From DTBU01 sp964568845 (GTDB lineage: Archaea; Thermoproteota; CALKCG01; B24): a stretch of DNA of 64,000 nt. The number at the start of each line of letters is the position of its first letter. Position 1 is the stretch's first letter. The stretch covers positions 1 through 64,000 of the forward strand of contig CAZMSC010000003.1 in the NCBI GenBank assembly GCA_964568845.1. Reading direction: 5' to 3'. This document shows positions 43,367 to 53,384 of this stretch, in pieces. Below the pieces are notes generated by a model. The model was not told where the DNA came from, searched no databases, and saw nothing but the letters and a program-made list of their open reading frames with translations. Both the position numbers and the translations under genes were made by a program.

Positions 43367-44539
43367 CTAGTAGGATAAAGCCTTCTTTATATAATCTGCA
43401 TATTCTAGAAAATTCTCATAGGAGAATTCAACGTGAACCAAGTGGTCGCATCCCGGAATATACCCCCCAATCTCCTTCAATATTAGTACCTTTGAATCGA
43501 CCTCTCTCCTCATCCTTTCACCGCCTAGGGAAAGCTCTCTCTTGTCTAAGTTACCTATTAAAAAGAACCTGTCACCATACTTCTTTTTCACATTTATCGC
43601 ATTCATCCCGGCGTTTACTTCGAGAGGCCATAAGCCTGTTATCCCCGCTTCAACGATAAGGTCTAAAATAGGGTTGAGGTTTCCATCACTGTCAATTAAG
43701 ATCCGGCGAATCCCGTTCTTGTTTAAGAACCCTGCAACGTTCTTGTAATGTGGAAGCAGGAATTCCCTATACAGTTTCGGAGAGATGCATGGGCCATTCT
43801 TTTCAGCCAAATCTTCCCACCAGAAGACTAGGTCAATCCTATCCTTCAACGTTTCAACAGAATTTCTAATAGCCTCGATGGTAAAGTACTCCCAATGATC
43901 CAACATATCTTCTACAAGCTCCGGATTCCTGTAAAAGATTTTTAAAAAATTTGGAATACCCATCAGCTCCGCCCCAAAACCGTAAAAGCCGTTCAAGCAT
44001 AGCGCCGTAGGTCCATCCTGATGTTCTTCAAACAACCCAATGTAGGATTCCTTATCTCAATCTTTAGGCTGTCTACAAGGGTCGTGAGGGTTTAAACGCT
44101 TTTTATAATCTTCCCAGCTTTCTCTATCTTTAACTGGGAACTCTAAAAACATAGGCATGCTGTACCACAGGTACTCCGCGGCTCTGAACCTCCTTACAAC
44201 AGCACCAGTCTGTGTTAAAACGTCAACATACCTTTCATCTTCCCTTAAAATTCTCTGTCTATATCTTGGAATTGGGCCGAGGTCTAATGGAACAGTTAAG
44301 CTCAGAAAGTTGTAGCATCCAAAATAGGAGTAGGGGTTGAAGCCTTTAACAATAGGCCAGTTCAGTAGTGAAACCCCGCCGACCCTAACCTCCCAGTCTA
44401 TAACTAGAACCTTGTCTGCAGGGAGCCCTTCATTAAGCCACTTAACTAAAGTCTCATCGTAGAACCTCTCACACCAAGGTAGTACATCCGGCTTTCTAAA
44501 GTCCATTACAGCCGTAACCCTTTCTCTCCGCGTCATCAT
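43367..44539 (-). pseudogene. Uroporphyrinogen decarboxylase-family protein with in-frame TGA
   Basis: One continuous 391-codon frame broken by a single TGA (44057-44059). The 5' part gives MMTRRERVTAVMDFRKPDVLPW and ends ...PHDPCRQPKD; after the TGA the frame resumes DKESYIGLFEEHQDGP and continues to IDSDGNL, LWPLEVNAGMN and FLIGNLDK. Both halves are UroD/corrinoid-methyltransferase family in the right order, with intact length. Reading the TGA as Trp (PKD-W-DKE) fits family members. Likely a recent nonsense mutation or a sequence error; recoding is possible but less likely. Confidence 0.7.
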
Positions 44540-44830
44540 ATTGAAACCGTACGATATGTCGTAGAAATCAACTTAAATATTTATAACTGGCTGAATAATT
44601 CAGCCTACCGTAATACCATCGGCAGTAGTATAGCATGCCTCTAATCCCCAGAAGAAGAGTAGAGATGGCAGATTTAAACCACGTAACCTTCTCCTCAACA
44701 ATCTCCTTTGAGATTCCCCTACCAAAAGAAAATTTCGCAAAAATATATGTGTTTTTATTCCGCCTCCCTTCACGTACTTATACGTTCAGGTTTTCGTAGG
44801 CTAAAATCGCTTTTTATCTGGGTTTAGGCT

Positions 44831-46321
44831 TTACCTGTAGTAGCTTTTCAAAGCGTCTAAGGCTTTAACGTACTGCTCGTACAGGTTTATGTAGGCTTCC
44901 CTGTTTTGGCTTGGCGTGTACGTTTCGCTTACGCGTACTGTCGATAAGGCCTCCTCGAAACTACTGTAGACGCCTATTCCTTTGAAGGCGGTTAAAGCTG
45001 CTCCGAATACTGTAGCCTCTCTTATAGTGTTTACGGATATAGGCATCCCCGTTACGTCTGCCCTCAGCTGATTCCAAAGCCTGTTCTTAGAACCCCCACC
45101 TACGACTCTAATGGCATCTATCTGGAAGGCTGTAGATTTTATTAGAGCATTTACAGCGAGCTTAAGCTGGCAACTCAGCCCTTCTAATGCAGCACGGTAC
45201 ACTTGAGCTCTGGAAGTCCCGAGCGTTAAACCGAGCAGTGTACCCTCGGTTTTGAACCTTCTAGTCGGTCCAGAGTCTTTAACGAAGCTCGGTATGAAGA
45301 GTAGTCCACCTGAACCCGGCTGTACATTAGAGGCGTCTCTAACCAGTGGGTCGTAATCGCCTTCTGAAAGCTCAGGGTAAAGCCTTTCCCTCACCCACTC
45401 TAAGACAGCTGAGGCTATCATCAAAAGCTGAGGGTTCCATAGACCTGGTTCAACATCAGCCTCTGTGATAACGCCCCATTCAAACCCCTCCCTAGATGGG
45501 TTGAAAACGCTACTTCTAACGGCTAGAATTTCCCAAGTTCCACTCGACAATACGGCTTCACCATACTTAACACCGGCGCCCAGTATTGCGAATTGAGTGT
45601 CATGGCCACCTACTACAACCGGAGTACCTTCAGCCAAGCCTGTTTCCTCCGAGGCTTCAGCTGTAACATATCCTACTACGTCGCCCGGTTCAAACCACTC
45701 TGGGAAGAAGCCTACATCTAAACCGGCCAGCTTAAGCATTTCAGGAGACCAGTCTCTCTTGGCTAGGTTCATAGCCATCATGGTTGAAGCGTCCGTAGGC
45801 TCTATGTGGAATACGCCTGTAAGCCTATGCGTTATCAAACCGGGCATCATAAGCCAAGTATAGGCTTCATCCAAGGCCCTAGGCTCATTCTCCCTAAGCC
45901 AGATAAGCTTCAAAAGTGTATTGAAGGATATTATCTGGTAGCCTGTTATTCTGTATATCTCCCAGGGATCCATAATCGACGGCAATCGCTCAGCGATCGA
46001 AACAGTCCTAGGGCACTGCCAGCATATAGGTGGGTAGGTCAATTCACCATTCCTCTTAACTGGAGCACCATCAGCCCCCCAAGTGGTAACGATCACGGCA
46101 TCAACCCTACCGACTTTAGAAAGTACACTTCTAAGAACCGTACGAACTCTATCCCATAATTCACTCATATCCCATATGAGCCATCCAGCTCCATCCGGTT
46201 GAGGCGAAGGCCTATTCGACAGTGAAGACTGAGCTGTAAAAACACCGCTTGAATCTACAACGACGGCTCTAATGTTTGTAGAGCCGCAGTCTACAACCGC
46301 TACAAGCCTATCAGCCCTCAT
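44831..46321 (-). CDS. FGGY-family carbohydrate kinase (xylulokinase-like)
   Basis: 496 residues, two actin-like ATPase domains. Phosphate-1 motif DCGSTNIRAVVVD near residue 11, GGHDTQFAILGAGVKYGEAVLSSGTWE in the centre, and VVGGGSKNRLWNQLRADVTGMPI near 410-433. Phosphorylates a sugar or polyol; xylulose/rhamnulose/erythritol-type specificity cannot be assigned. Divergent from the amidohydrolase gene, and part of a carbohydrate locus from 43.4 to 48.5 kb. Confidence 0.9.
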   Translation of the reverse strand: MRADRLVAVVDCGSTNIRAVVVDSSGVFTAQSSLSNRPSPQPDGAGWLIWDMSELWDRVRTVLRSVLSKVGRVDAVIVTTWGADGAPVKRNGELTYPPICWQCPRTVSIAERLPSIMDPWEIYRITGYQIISFNTLLKLIWLRENEPRALDEAYTWLMMPGLITHRLTGVFHIEPTDASTMMAMNLAKRDWSPEMLKLAGLDVGFFPEWFEPGDVVGYVTAEASEETGLAEGTPVVVGGHDTQFAILGAGVKYGEAVLSSGTWEILAVRSSVFNPSREGFEWGVITEADVEPGLWNPQLLMIASAVLEWVRERLYPELSEGDYDPLVRDASNVQPGSGGLLFIPSFVKDSGPTRRFKTEGTLLGLTLGTSRAQVYRAALEGLSCQLKLAVNALIKSTAFQIDAIRVVGGGSKNRLWNQLRADVTGMPISVNTIREATVFGAALTAFKGIGVYSSFEEALSTVRVSETYTPSQNREAYINLYEQYVKALDALKSYYR

Positions 46322-46390
46322 ACTGACTGAATGAATCTACTATCGCCAGAAACTTAAAGCTTAAGTCTCAACAGCGAGTAGTAAGCTCTG

Positions 46391-47158
46391 GTGGTCATTC
46401 TGAAGGTCGTAGATGCACACGTTCATCCTCCAGCTGACGGAAACCTAAGAGGGTTTGTAGAAGCATGTGAAAAAGCGGGGATTGTAAAAAGCTTCATGTG
46501 CGGTCTCCCGGAAGGCTTTGGAAAAATGAGCAATGACATCGTCGAAAAAGCGTTTATAGAGTACCCGGATCTAATCGAAGGATTTGGATACGTAGACTTG
46601 GGGAGAGAGCCGGTTCAAATAGTAGATAACTTATATAGTAGAGAATTCACAGGCCTCAAGTTTATAGGTCCTCCAAAGCCTTACGACGTAGACGAATACT
46701 TCCCATACTATGAGCGGGCTGAGCAATACGGCATGATCACACTATTCCACACTGGTATAGTGGCTAGAAGTGAAAGCGACAAGATCAGAAGGGTTTCATC
46801 TAGAAACATGCGCCCAGTCTACTTAGAGACCATAGCTAGAAGCTTTCCAAAGCTTAAAATTATCGGAGCACACCTCGGCCATCCATGGTGTGAGGAGGCC
46901 ACGGTAGTATCATTCCACAACCCAAACGTGTACTTCGACATCTCCGGGGGGCATACATTCTACATTGCTCTAACCCTTAGAAGCCGTCTATTCTTCGACA
47001 TTAAAACATCTAAACTCCTCTTCGGCTCAGATTCACAACCGGGTGAATTTCAAAAATACGTACACTTCTGGCTGACGGCGCTCCCACAATTGGGCGTTTC
47101 CGGGGAGCAGATGGAGGAGATATTCTACAGAAACGCTGAATCCCTCCTTAAGAGATGA
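46391..47158 (+). CDS. Amidohydrolase-2 family metal-dependent hydrolase
   Basis: 255 residues, TIM-barrel hydrolase. Metal motif VDAHVHPPADG near residues 6-16, HTG in the middle, IIGAHLGHPW near 155-165 and LLFGSDSQPG near 218-226. Superfamily members act on lactones, carboxylates or amides, for example in sugar-acid or aromatic breakdown. GTG start. The stop overlaps the next gene by 4 bases (ATGA), so the two are coupled. Confidence 0.88.
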   Translation: MVILKVVDAHVHPPADGNLRGFVEACEKAGIVKSFMCGLPEGFGKMSNDIVEKAFIEYPDLIEGFGYVDLGREPVQIVDNLYSREFTGLKFIGPPKPYDVDEYFPYYERAEQYGMITLFHTGIVARSESDKIRRVSSRNMRPVYLETIARSFPKLKIIGAHLGHPWCEEATVVSFHNPNVYFDISGGHTFYIALTLRSRLFFDIKTSKLLFGSDSQPGEFQKYVHFWLTALPQLGVSGEQMEEIFYRNAESLLKR

Positions 47159-48468
47159 CTTTTATGTTAGACTTCAAAGTCGAAATGCCGATGCTGAAAA
47201 CTCCCATAGCACTTATAATAGACGACCCAGCACCTTACGTAAACCACCTATACTATCTTAGAAAATTTCTAAACCCAAACTACCCAGAGTACTATGAAGA
47301 GTTTAAAACAATACCGAATGAATTCCTGGAAGACTTCATAAAGCTCATAGAGGAGCAGACCGTCAAGGGTAAGTTCAGCGTGGTTCCAAACCCGGCAGGC
47401 CAGGGATACATAGACAGCGGGATTGAGGGGTATCCTAAAGAGGGTGTAAATTGGTGGATTGAAAAGGTTAGGGAAAAAGTAGCACCCATATTCGACGTAA
47501 CACCTGAAATGCTAACACATACAAACGCCTTAGACCTTAAGACAGGCAAACTCCTACCGATGCATGAGCAAACCTGGGCCAGCAGTCAGACCGTTGAAAC
47601 CCTGACAGAATACATAGCTAAAGCCCTTGAAACTCTTAAAAACGTAGGTTTTGAAACGAACGGTGTAACCTCCCCAGGAGCCTTCGGAATAGAAGTAGAA
47701 TCCAAATACGCGAAAGCCGTTTTAAACGCCGTTAAGAGGGTCTACGGGTTTAAACTTGCATGGTATTTTCTCAAAGTCGATCAAAATTCGCAAGTGGTAT
47801 ATCCGAGGCTTGCATATCTTGATAAGTATGAGGGGGAGGCTGTGGTAAGCATCGTAAGCGGCAACGACGACGTGATATGGGAAACCATGACGCCTGAAAA
47901 TAGGAGGACGTGGTGTAGAAGTAAACTGTCAAATTATGCAGACTACTATATAACTGAAGACGGGAGAAGGGGAAGGCTTGTAGAATTGGCCAGCTCCGGA
48001 AGCTACGTAGTTTTCCATACACATTGGAACAGTTTATGGTCTAATGGAGCTGAGCACGGTTTAGATGTTATAAGGGTGGTCTTAAAAAGGTTGAACAGTC
48101 TACTCGGCGGCAAGATTATGTGGATGAAACTTGGTGAAATAGCTTTATACTATGCTGCTTCGAAGACGCTGGACATACATGTAGATAGGAAGAGTGGGCT
48201 TTTAAGAATACTCATAGAGAACATGTTTCCATGTAGAAACTTAACGGTAAGTTTTAAACGTCCCTTTAAAGTTGGGAAAGTTCAACTGGTTAAAGGCCAC
48301 TATAGAAGCGGGTGGGATGAAGCTAAGGTTTCAGAGACTGTTGGAGAACTGGATAAGTGCAGGGAAGATTTAAAGTCTAACGGTTGGATTCAAAAGCAGG
48401 GCAGAGTATATGTATGCTTCGACAACACTATCGGGAACCTGCTTGAACTAACAGAAGCATCTACTTAA
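47155..48468 (+). CDS. NodB-like/polysaccharide deacetylase-fold protein
   Basis: 437 residues, begins at the ATGA overlap with the amidohydrolase gene. Segments IALIIDDPAPYVNH (Asp-Asp metal motif), KFSVVPNPAG, GVTSPGAFGIE and VVFHTHWNSLW fit a deacetylase-type beta/alpha barrel, followed by a C-terminal beta domain (about 330-430). No family could be named precisely. Inferred role: acting on an acylated or N-acetylated carbohydrate supplied to the neighbouring kinase and hydrolase. Confidence 0.7.
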   Translation: MTFMLDFKVEMPMLKTPIALIIDDPAPYVNHLYYLRKFLNPNYPEYYEEFKTIPNEFLEDFIKLIEEQTVKGKFSVVPNPAGQGYIDSGIEGYPKEGVNWWIEKVREKVAPIFDVTPEMLTHTNALDLKTGKLLPMHEQTWASSQTVETLTEYIAKALETLKNVGFETNGVTSPGAFGIEVESKYAKAVLNAVKRVYGFKLAWYFLKVDQNSQVVYPRLAYLDKYEGEAVVSIVSGNDDVIWETMTPENRRTWCRSKLSNYADYYITEDGRRGRLVELASSGSYVVFHTHWNSLWSNGAEHGLDVIRVVLKRLNSLLGGKIMWMKLGEIALYYAASKTLDIHVDRKSGLLRILIENMFPCRNLTVSFKRPFKVGKVQLVKGHYRSGWDEAKVSETVGELDKCREDLKSNGWIQKQGRVYVCFDNTIGNLLELTEAST

Positions 48469-48802
48469 AACTTATTGAAACATCCCCACGTCTTATTACA
48501 ACCGTAACCTCATCACCTATATCAGGCTTAAACTCAAGTGAATCCCACTCAGCCTTAGTCAACCAAAGCGTAAACCTAGGCGTTCTAACCATACCCTTCT
48601 GAGCAAAAGGCATACTTTGAATCACTTGCTGAATTATCGGAGCAACCTCTCTAACAATACCAGCCTCATCGGTTGAAGTTATTATAGGAGGAGGAATAGG
48701 CTTATACTCTGAGAAATCCAATTTGACACATTCACCTTCAACTGGATCCTGCGTGAGGACTTTACTCGTGAGAACGGCTTTAAAAACTATATCCGCTTTC
48801 AT
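48461..48802 (-). CDS. Hypothetical archaeal protein, 113 aa
   Basis: Not recognised. Predominantly beta-strand, with a Pro-rich segment (SEYKPIPPPIITST) and a C-terminal strand GDEVTVVIRRGDVSISF that resembles the end of small OB- or SH3-like folds. Convergent overlap of 8 bases with the deacetylase-like gene. Confidence 0.65.
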   Translation of the reverse strand: MKADIVFKAVLTSKVLTQDPVEGECVKLDFSEYKPIPPPIITSTDEAGIVREVAPIIQQVIQSMPFAQKGMVRTPRFTLWLTKAEWDSLEFKPDIGDEVTVVIRRGDVSISFK

Positions 48803-49013
48803 CTAAGGGTCGATTAAATCTAAATGTATACTCCATTATTAAAGTCTTCCCCTTATCGGTAAATTCACATATTTTACGGGATTATACGTCTACTCAGAAC
48901 CGTATACTACGGGGTTATTTTGACCACCTTTTGATTCGTTTCCCCGCTCTGAACAACTTAGTAATTCGATGCCCACCTTAACGGTATACGCAACGACTAA
49001 AGTACCCCAATAT

Positions 49014-49766
49014 CTAGGGGGATAGTATGTTCTTCTCTTGGAAGACCCACGGCGTACCAGCTACCACTTTCATTAGAGGCGTAGCTATGATCGCAGCGAC
49101 AATTGCTTGTAGTAGTCTTATGGCTGGATATATGAAGGGACTGACTATGAATAGGAAGCGGACCGTTTCCACCGGTAGCCCAAAAATTCCATTGTAAACC
49201 AGCGGTGTGGCGAATGCTAACGAGCCCCACATGTTGTCGACCTGATTCCCTACGAATGCCAGTATGAGGTAGAATATGGGTAGAGACTTCGAGTTTGATA
49301 GATGTTTGGCGAATTTTACACATGGCAGTATTAACAGTAACGCTATAACCTTATCCCATAAAACAGCTACACCTACGTAGAAGTTCTTATCAATAGGTTG
49401 AACGGGAGGCGTGAATAGGAACGCTACGATCAAGAGAGCATAGATAGAAAAGCCAACCTTCCACCTCTTATAGAATATCAAACCAGTTACCAGAGCATTT
49501 AAAGGTGGCGACAATAGGAAGGGCATCCCGTAAGGGCTCATACTTCCAGGTGGAAGCGACCAGGAAACTAATGCACCTACAAATGCGGCTAGAGCGCCTA
49601 GGTAAGGGCCTAAGATAAGTCCATACACAGATGCTATGAGAGCCTCTAGACTTATCTTTATCTCCGGAATGGCAACAGCTGGGATGAAGGGGCTGATGAG
49701 TGAAAGCACATAGTATAAAGCTGCAAAAATAGCCGTTAAAGCCACATTTTTCGTTGAAAGCCTCAT
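49014..49766 (-). CDS. ECF transporter substrate-binding S component
   Basis: About 250 residues from ATG 49766. Six hydrophobic spans; N-terminus LSTKNVALTAIFAALYYVLSL and the EIKISLEALIASVYGLILGPYLGALAAFVGALVSW segment are typical of S components of energy-coupling factor vitamin transporters. The GTP- and T-module genes are not adjacent, so it would share a general ECF module. Substrate (vitamin or queuosine-type) not determinable. No riboswitch was seen upstream. Confidence 0.85.
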   Translation of the reverse strand: MRLSTKNVALTAIFAALYYVLSLISPFIPAVAIPEIKISLEALIASVYGLILGPYLGALAAFVGALVSWSLPPGSMSPYGMPFLLSPPLNALVTGLIFYKRWKVGFSIYALLIVAFLFTPPVQPIDKNFYVGVAVLWDKVIALLLILPCVKFAKHLSNSKSLPIFYLILAFVGNQVDNMWGSLAFATPLVYNGIFGLPVETVRFLFIVSPFIYPAIRLLQAIVAAIIATPLMKVVAGTPWVFQEKNILSP

Positions 49767-49942
49767 GTGCAACCACCACTATGCAATATTTTTCAATGAT
49801 TTGTAGATTTCTACATAAGATTCTAATAAGGTTTTTGATTATACAAACTCAAATGGTGGCGCGTTTAAACACTATGGCAGAACTCTATGAGGATTTACAT
49901 AGAAAGCCGGGAAGAAGTACATTGTACTGGTATGTTTTAATC

Positions 49943-50644
49943 TTAGACCAAGTATACTTCTACTGATTTGTCTAAGCCGCGTTTCTCACAAACGTTGAGG
50001 AAGCTTTTAACATCGCTGTAGGATTTCTCATATATGTGAGCTGAATTTGAAAAGTCAACGTAGGGTCCGGGTTCAACACCTACGGCTAATGCTACAGTTT
50101 TCATAAGCTCTGTCAAAGCTAGCATATTCATGTGAGCTGCTCTAAATAAGTCGCGGCTTCTCCATTCACTCTGCATGATGAGCCTACTATCGTATATCTT
50201 AAACCAGAGCCTTTGAAGGCATGGCGGGGAATCTAAATTCACGTCTTTAACTGGCACCCACGTTATGGCTTGAGCCCTACGCGTATAGGGGATTTTTTTA
50301 AGCTTCCTAATAATGTATTCCATCTGGTTGAAGCCTTCAACACCGTATTTGAAAAGCCTCTCATGGTAGGTGTAGGGGAGCTTGCCTTCTTCAACAAGCC
50401 TATCCTTAGAGCCGTTTAAGACCTCTTCCATGTAACTCTTCAACCCAACCACCGCTAAGACGTCTCCCCTATGGACCCTAGGCTCTTTAAACGGGTCTTC
50501 AACAACCATTAAGAGGGTTGCTTCTCTAGCCTTCTCACCATACTCCGTCGGAACCTCGACACCACGCTTCCAAACCTCTAGAAGAGCGCGTTCCCATACT
50601 GAGGCTATCGATAAGCCTTTGACAACAACTATAGGCGCTCTCAT
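49943..50644 (-). CDS. Thymidylate synthase-like protein (archaeal ThyA type)
   Basis: 233 residues. Cys142 in PPCLQRLWFKI is the expected catalytic nucleophile; the following EWRSRDLFRAAHMNMLALTELM and GVEPGPYVDFSNSAHIYEK match the nucleotide-binding and folate-binding stretches of archaeal ThyA. The N-terminal 100 residues are diverged. Makes dTMP from dUMP, or a related hydroxymethylation. Separate gene. Confidence 0.85.
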   Translation of the reverse strand: MRAPIVVVKGLSIASVWERALLEVWKRGVEVPTEYGEKAREATLLMVVEDPFKEPRVHRGDVLAVVGLKSYMEEVLNGSKDRLVEEGKLPYTYHERLFKYGVEGFNQMEYIIRKLKKIPYTRRAQAITWVPVKDVNLDSPPCLQRLWFKIYDSRLIMQSEWRSRDLFRAAHMNMLALTELMKTVALAVGVEPGPYVDFSNSAHIYEKSYSDVKSFLNVCEKRGLDKSVEVYLV

Positions 50645-50808
50645 CTAGAGGATAGATTATTGAAAACTTCAATAAGTTTTTTTAACAGAGTTTAAACAAT
50701 CGTCATATATATCGAAGATTCCAATACAGATAACGTTAACACTTTCATGTAGAGTAAAACTATGAAAGAGTTAGTTTTATATTGGCTTTACAAACTTAAC
50801 ATTGGCTA

Positions 50809-51453
50809 GTGGATAAGAGCTGGGGTTTAAACGTTTTAAACGCCCTCCTAGGTTTTTTCGGCCCTGTTGATTTAATCCGGGGAAAGCCCTTTGAAGTCCT
50901 TATAGCCACCATATTATCCCAACATACTACAGACGTTAAAGCCTACGAAGCCTACAATCGCCTGAACAGAAGATTCAGCATTACACCTGAGGCTTTAGCT
51001 TCAGCACCACTTGTAGAGGTGGCAGAGGCAATAAAGGTTGCTGGGCTTCAATGGAATAAAGCCAAGGCAATAATTGAATTATCAAGTATTTTAAAGGAAA
51101 AGCCGAAGTTTTTCGAGGAAATCGCGAAACTTAACGTAGATGAGGCTAGAAGGAGGCTTATGGATCTGCCGGGCGTCGGCGAGAAAACCGCAGACATCGT
51201 ACTGCTATTCAGCTACGGTAAACCTACATTTCCAATAGATACGCACATATTTAGGGTTTCAAAGAGGATGGGTCTTAGAAAAGATAGAAATGGATATGAG
51301 AAGCTTAGAAAACGTCTCCTAGAAGTCTTCCCTGAAAACCGCTATTTTGAAGCGCATATACTTCTGATAAAACTCGGTAGAGAATTCTGCAGACCTAAAA
51401 GAGCTAAATGCAATGCGTGTCCAGTAAACGTTTCATGCCCTAAAATCGTTTAA
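50809..51453 (+). CDS. nth: Endonuclease III (DNA glycosylase/AP lyase)
   Basis: 214 residues. Helix-hairpin-helix LPGVGEKTADIV with catalytic Lys126, catalytic Asp144 in FPIDTH, and 4Fe-4S cluster C194/C201/C204/C210 (CRPKRAKCNACPVNVSC). Removes oxidised pyrimidines and nicks abasic sites. GTG start at 50809. Stand-alone repair gene. Confidence 0.94.
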   Translation: MDKSWGLNVLNALLGFFGPVDLIRGKPFEVLIATILSQHTTDVKAYEAYNRLNRRFSITPEALASAPLVEVAEAIKVAGLQWNKAKAIIELSSILKEKPKFFEEIAKLNVDEARRRLMDLPGVGEKTADIVLLFSYGKPTFPIDTHIFRVSKRMGLRKDRNGYEKLRKRLLEVFPENRYFEAHILLIKLGREFCRPKRAKCNACPVNVSCPKIV

Positions 51454-51463
51454 AAACCCGGTC

Positions 51464-53212
51464 TCAGTACTGGACACGCTGACCACAGTATGGGCAGTAT
51501 AACGCTCCTCTAGGTAGCCGTGCTCCACAGTATGGGCAGAAGAGCAATTCAGGCTTACTCGGCTTGGGTTTAACCCTCCGCTTATACGCTAGCCTGGCTA
51601 TGAAGAAGATTACGAACCCATATGTAATTAAGCACAGTATCGGTGCATTCGCAGCAACCGTCACAGCGCTATTCGCGTATAGCATAGCTCTTGAGTAGTA
51701 TCCCTTACTGTAGGCTTCTAAAGCCATGGATATCAAGATTTGAGCTATAAGTTTGAAAGGCTGTAGGAGAATGCTTAAATCTTCTACGGTCTTCCTAGCC
51801 TTTTCCATAATGATAGCGATCTCTTCAATCGCCGATACGCCTGTGAAGCCCCACCTTTTAAACATCTCAAGAACCTCTGTAGTATTATTGGCTGCTTGTC
51901 CAAGGGCTGTTATTATCGACGAGTCGTCGTTAACAGAACCCATATCTTTAACCACCTCGAAGAATCGTTTGTAGTATTCAAACCCTCCATATTTATCGCC
52001 AAGTGTCTTAAAGATTTTGTAAGATGCCGCGTAGTACGCGATCACGTTGGATGGCGTTGAACCCATTGACCAAGACTGTACAAACCCATACTTATCACCT
52101 ATAGTAGCAAGGATCCTTTCAACCTCACTCCTATGCGTAGAAACAGCCTCCCCGTAGCCTAAGATCCAGCCGATCTCCATACTGAAGTACTCAGCCATAC
52201 CCTCGTGGACCCAAAGCCTCGTAGGCCCTACTCCGGCATACCAGACCATGTGGTGGGTAAGCTCATGTAGAGCTATCAACTCTATGGAGCCGCTTATCGT
52301 CCTCATGTAGAATATGTTCAAATGTATATCTCCAGGTTGTCCTCCGGTGAAAGGGACGTATCCACCTAAGCCTGATAAAAGCTCACTTCTACTTGGAAGG
52401 AAGAATGTTACAGTTATATTGGTAACGTTTACACCGAAGACGTCTAGGAAGATCGGTAGGCTTCTGTTGTAAAGGTTTAGAATTCTTCTAGCGTATTCTG
52501 CATACCTTGCAGGTGCATGGAAGCTGAAGATCCCTAGATCATATTCTTCCTCTTTAAGAAGATTTTTCAACGTAAAATATATCATGATGCGGCTGTTTGA
52601 TTCCGTAGAACAGCTTACTAGAACGCGGTTTTTTGGAAAACGCGTTATCAAGAGGTTCGACGGCTTTTTAATGGTGGAATCAACTATTATGCTTACGTCA
52701 TCTGAAGCTACTGTTGAATTCGGTGGAAGTACTATTTCAGCCGTTCCCTTTAAATCGTTGGCGTACTCTATGTGGGATGAGTAGAATAGCCCGTTGGGTT
52801 CAAATATGAAGGTGTAAAGTGGAACACTGTAGCTTATAGTTAGATTTATGAATTTAGATGCCGAAGTAAAGCTGAAGGTGAAGTTTTCCCAGAATGGATC
52901 TAGAGACCCATACCGGGAAATGCTTTTAACCTCTACATTATTTAAAACGGCGTCTGATACAACGTAGCTCCAGTTCAAATATGATGGTACTGTTATCCAT
53001 GAGGAGCCATGGGATAAACCGCTATAAATCAAATTGATTGATATGAACGTATTTCCATCCTCATCTATGTCGTAGACGTATAGTATTCGCCCATGAACTG
53101 CTGGAGCTGCTTGAACCCATCTGACATATAAGGGGGAAGTTGTAAAAACCGTTAAGATTAACGTAGACAGTATGAGTTTAGCGTTTAATTTGATTTTCAC
53201 GTTAAACCCCAA
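51464..53212 (-). CDS. Secreted/membrane gluzincin metallopeptidase (M1-like) with C-terminal zinc ribbons
   Basis: 582 residues. Signal peptide at about 10-35, beta-rich N-domain, then a peptidase domain with HELTHH starting at His316 and a downstream EG-M-A-E-Y-F-S-M-E motif supplying the third ligand (M1/MA clan). Hydrophobic span near 520-545 anchors it, followed by a cytoplasmic tail with two CPYCG ribbons (CPYCGARLPRGALYCPYCGQ). TTG 53212 or GTG 53200 are possible starts. Cell-surface peptidase; the ribbons suggest an intracellular partner. Confidence 0.83.
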   Translation of the reverse strand: MGFNVKIKLNAKLILSTLILTVFTTSPLYVRWVQAAPAVHGRILYVYDIDEDGNTFISINLIYSGLSHGSSWITVPSYLNWSYVVSDAVLNNVEVKSISRYGSLDPFWENFTFSFTSASKFINLTISYSVPLYTFIFEPNGLFYSSHIEYANDLKGTAEIVLPPNSTVASDDVSIIVDSTIKKPSNLLITRFPKNRVLVSCSTESNSRIMIYFTLKNLLKEEEYDLGIFSFHAPARYAEYARRILNLYNRSLPIFLDVFGVNVTNITVTFFLPSRSELLSGLGGYVPFTGGQPGDIHLNIFYMRTISGSIELIALHELTHHMVWYAGVGPTRLWVHEGMAEYFSMEIGWILGYGEAVSTHRSEVERILATIGDKYGFVQSWSMGSTPSNVIAYYAASYKIFKTLGDKYGGFEYYKRFFEVVKDMGSVNDDSSIITALGQAANNTTEVLEMFKRWGFTGVSAIEEIAIIMEKARKTVEDLSILLQPFKLIAQILISMALEAYSKGYYSRAMLYANSAVTVAANAPILCLITYGFVIFFIARLAYKRRVKPKPSKPELLFCPYCGARLPRGALYCPYCGQRVQY

Positions 53213-53384
53213 CCTATATTATATGCTTACTGCTTTAAAGTAGAAAACTTACATAGATAAACATATCTTTTCACGGTTTTAATGAAGGACAAATAAAATT
53301 CAAGTGAACAAGATAACTTCTATATGGATACTATTAAAATGCATTTAAGGTCATGAATAGAGAGAACAGTCAATGTATCAAAAT

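Noticed and set aside
43367..44539. Selenocysteine or pyrrolysine codon
   Set aside because: Pyrrolysine uses TAG, not TGA. No selenocysteine insertion structure or SelB/tRNA-Sec gene was seen in the window, and the context (PKD-x-DKE) suits Trp. Point mutation or sequence error is simpler.
20368..44539. Genome-wide reassignment of TGA to Trp
   Set aside because: Several full-length genes (nadA, nop10, GH3) end in TGA and Trp is encoded by TGG elsewhere; only two in-frame TGAs were found.
49754..49966. 70-codon ORF across the ECF/thymidylate synthase spacer
   Set aside because: Overlaps the ECF 5' end and the 3' end of thymidylate synthase; an internal MVARLNTMAELYEDL segment looks protein-like but too little remains to support a gene.
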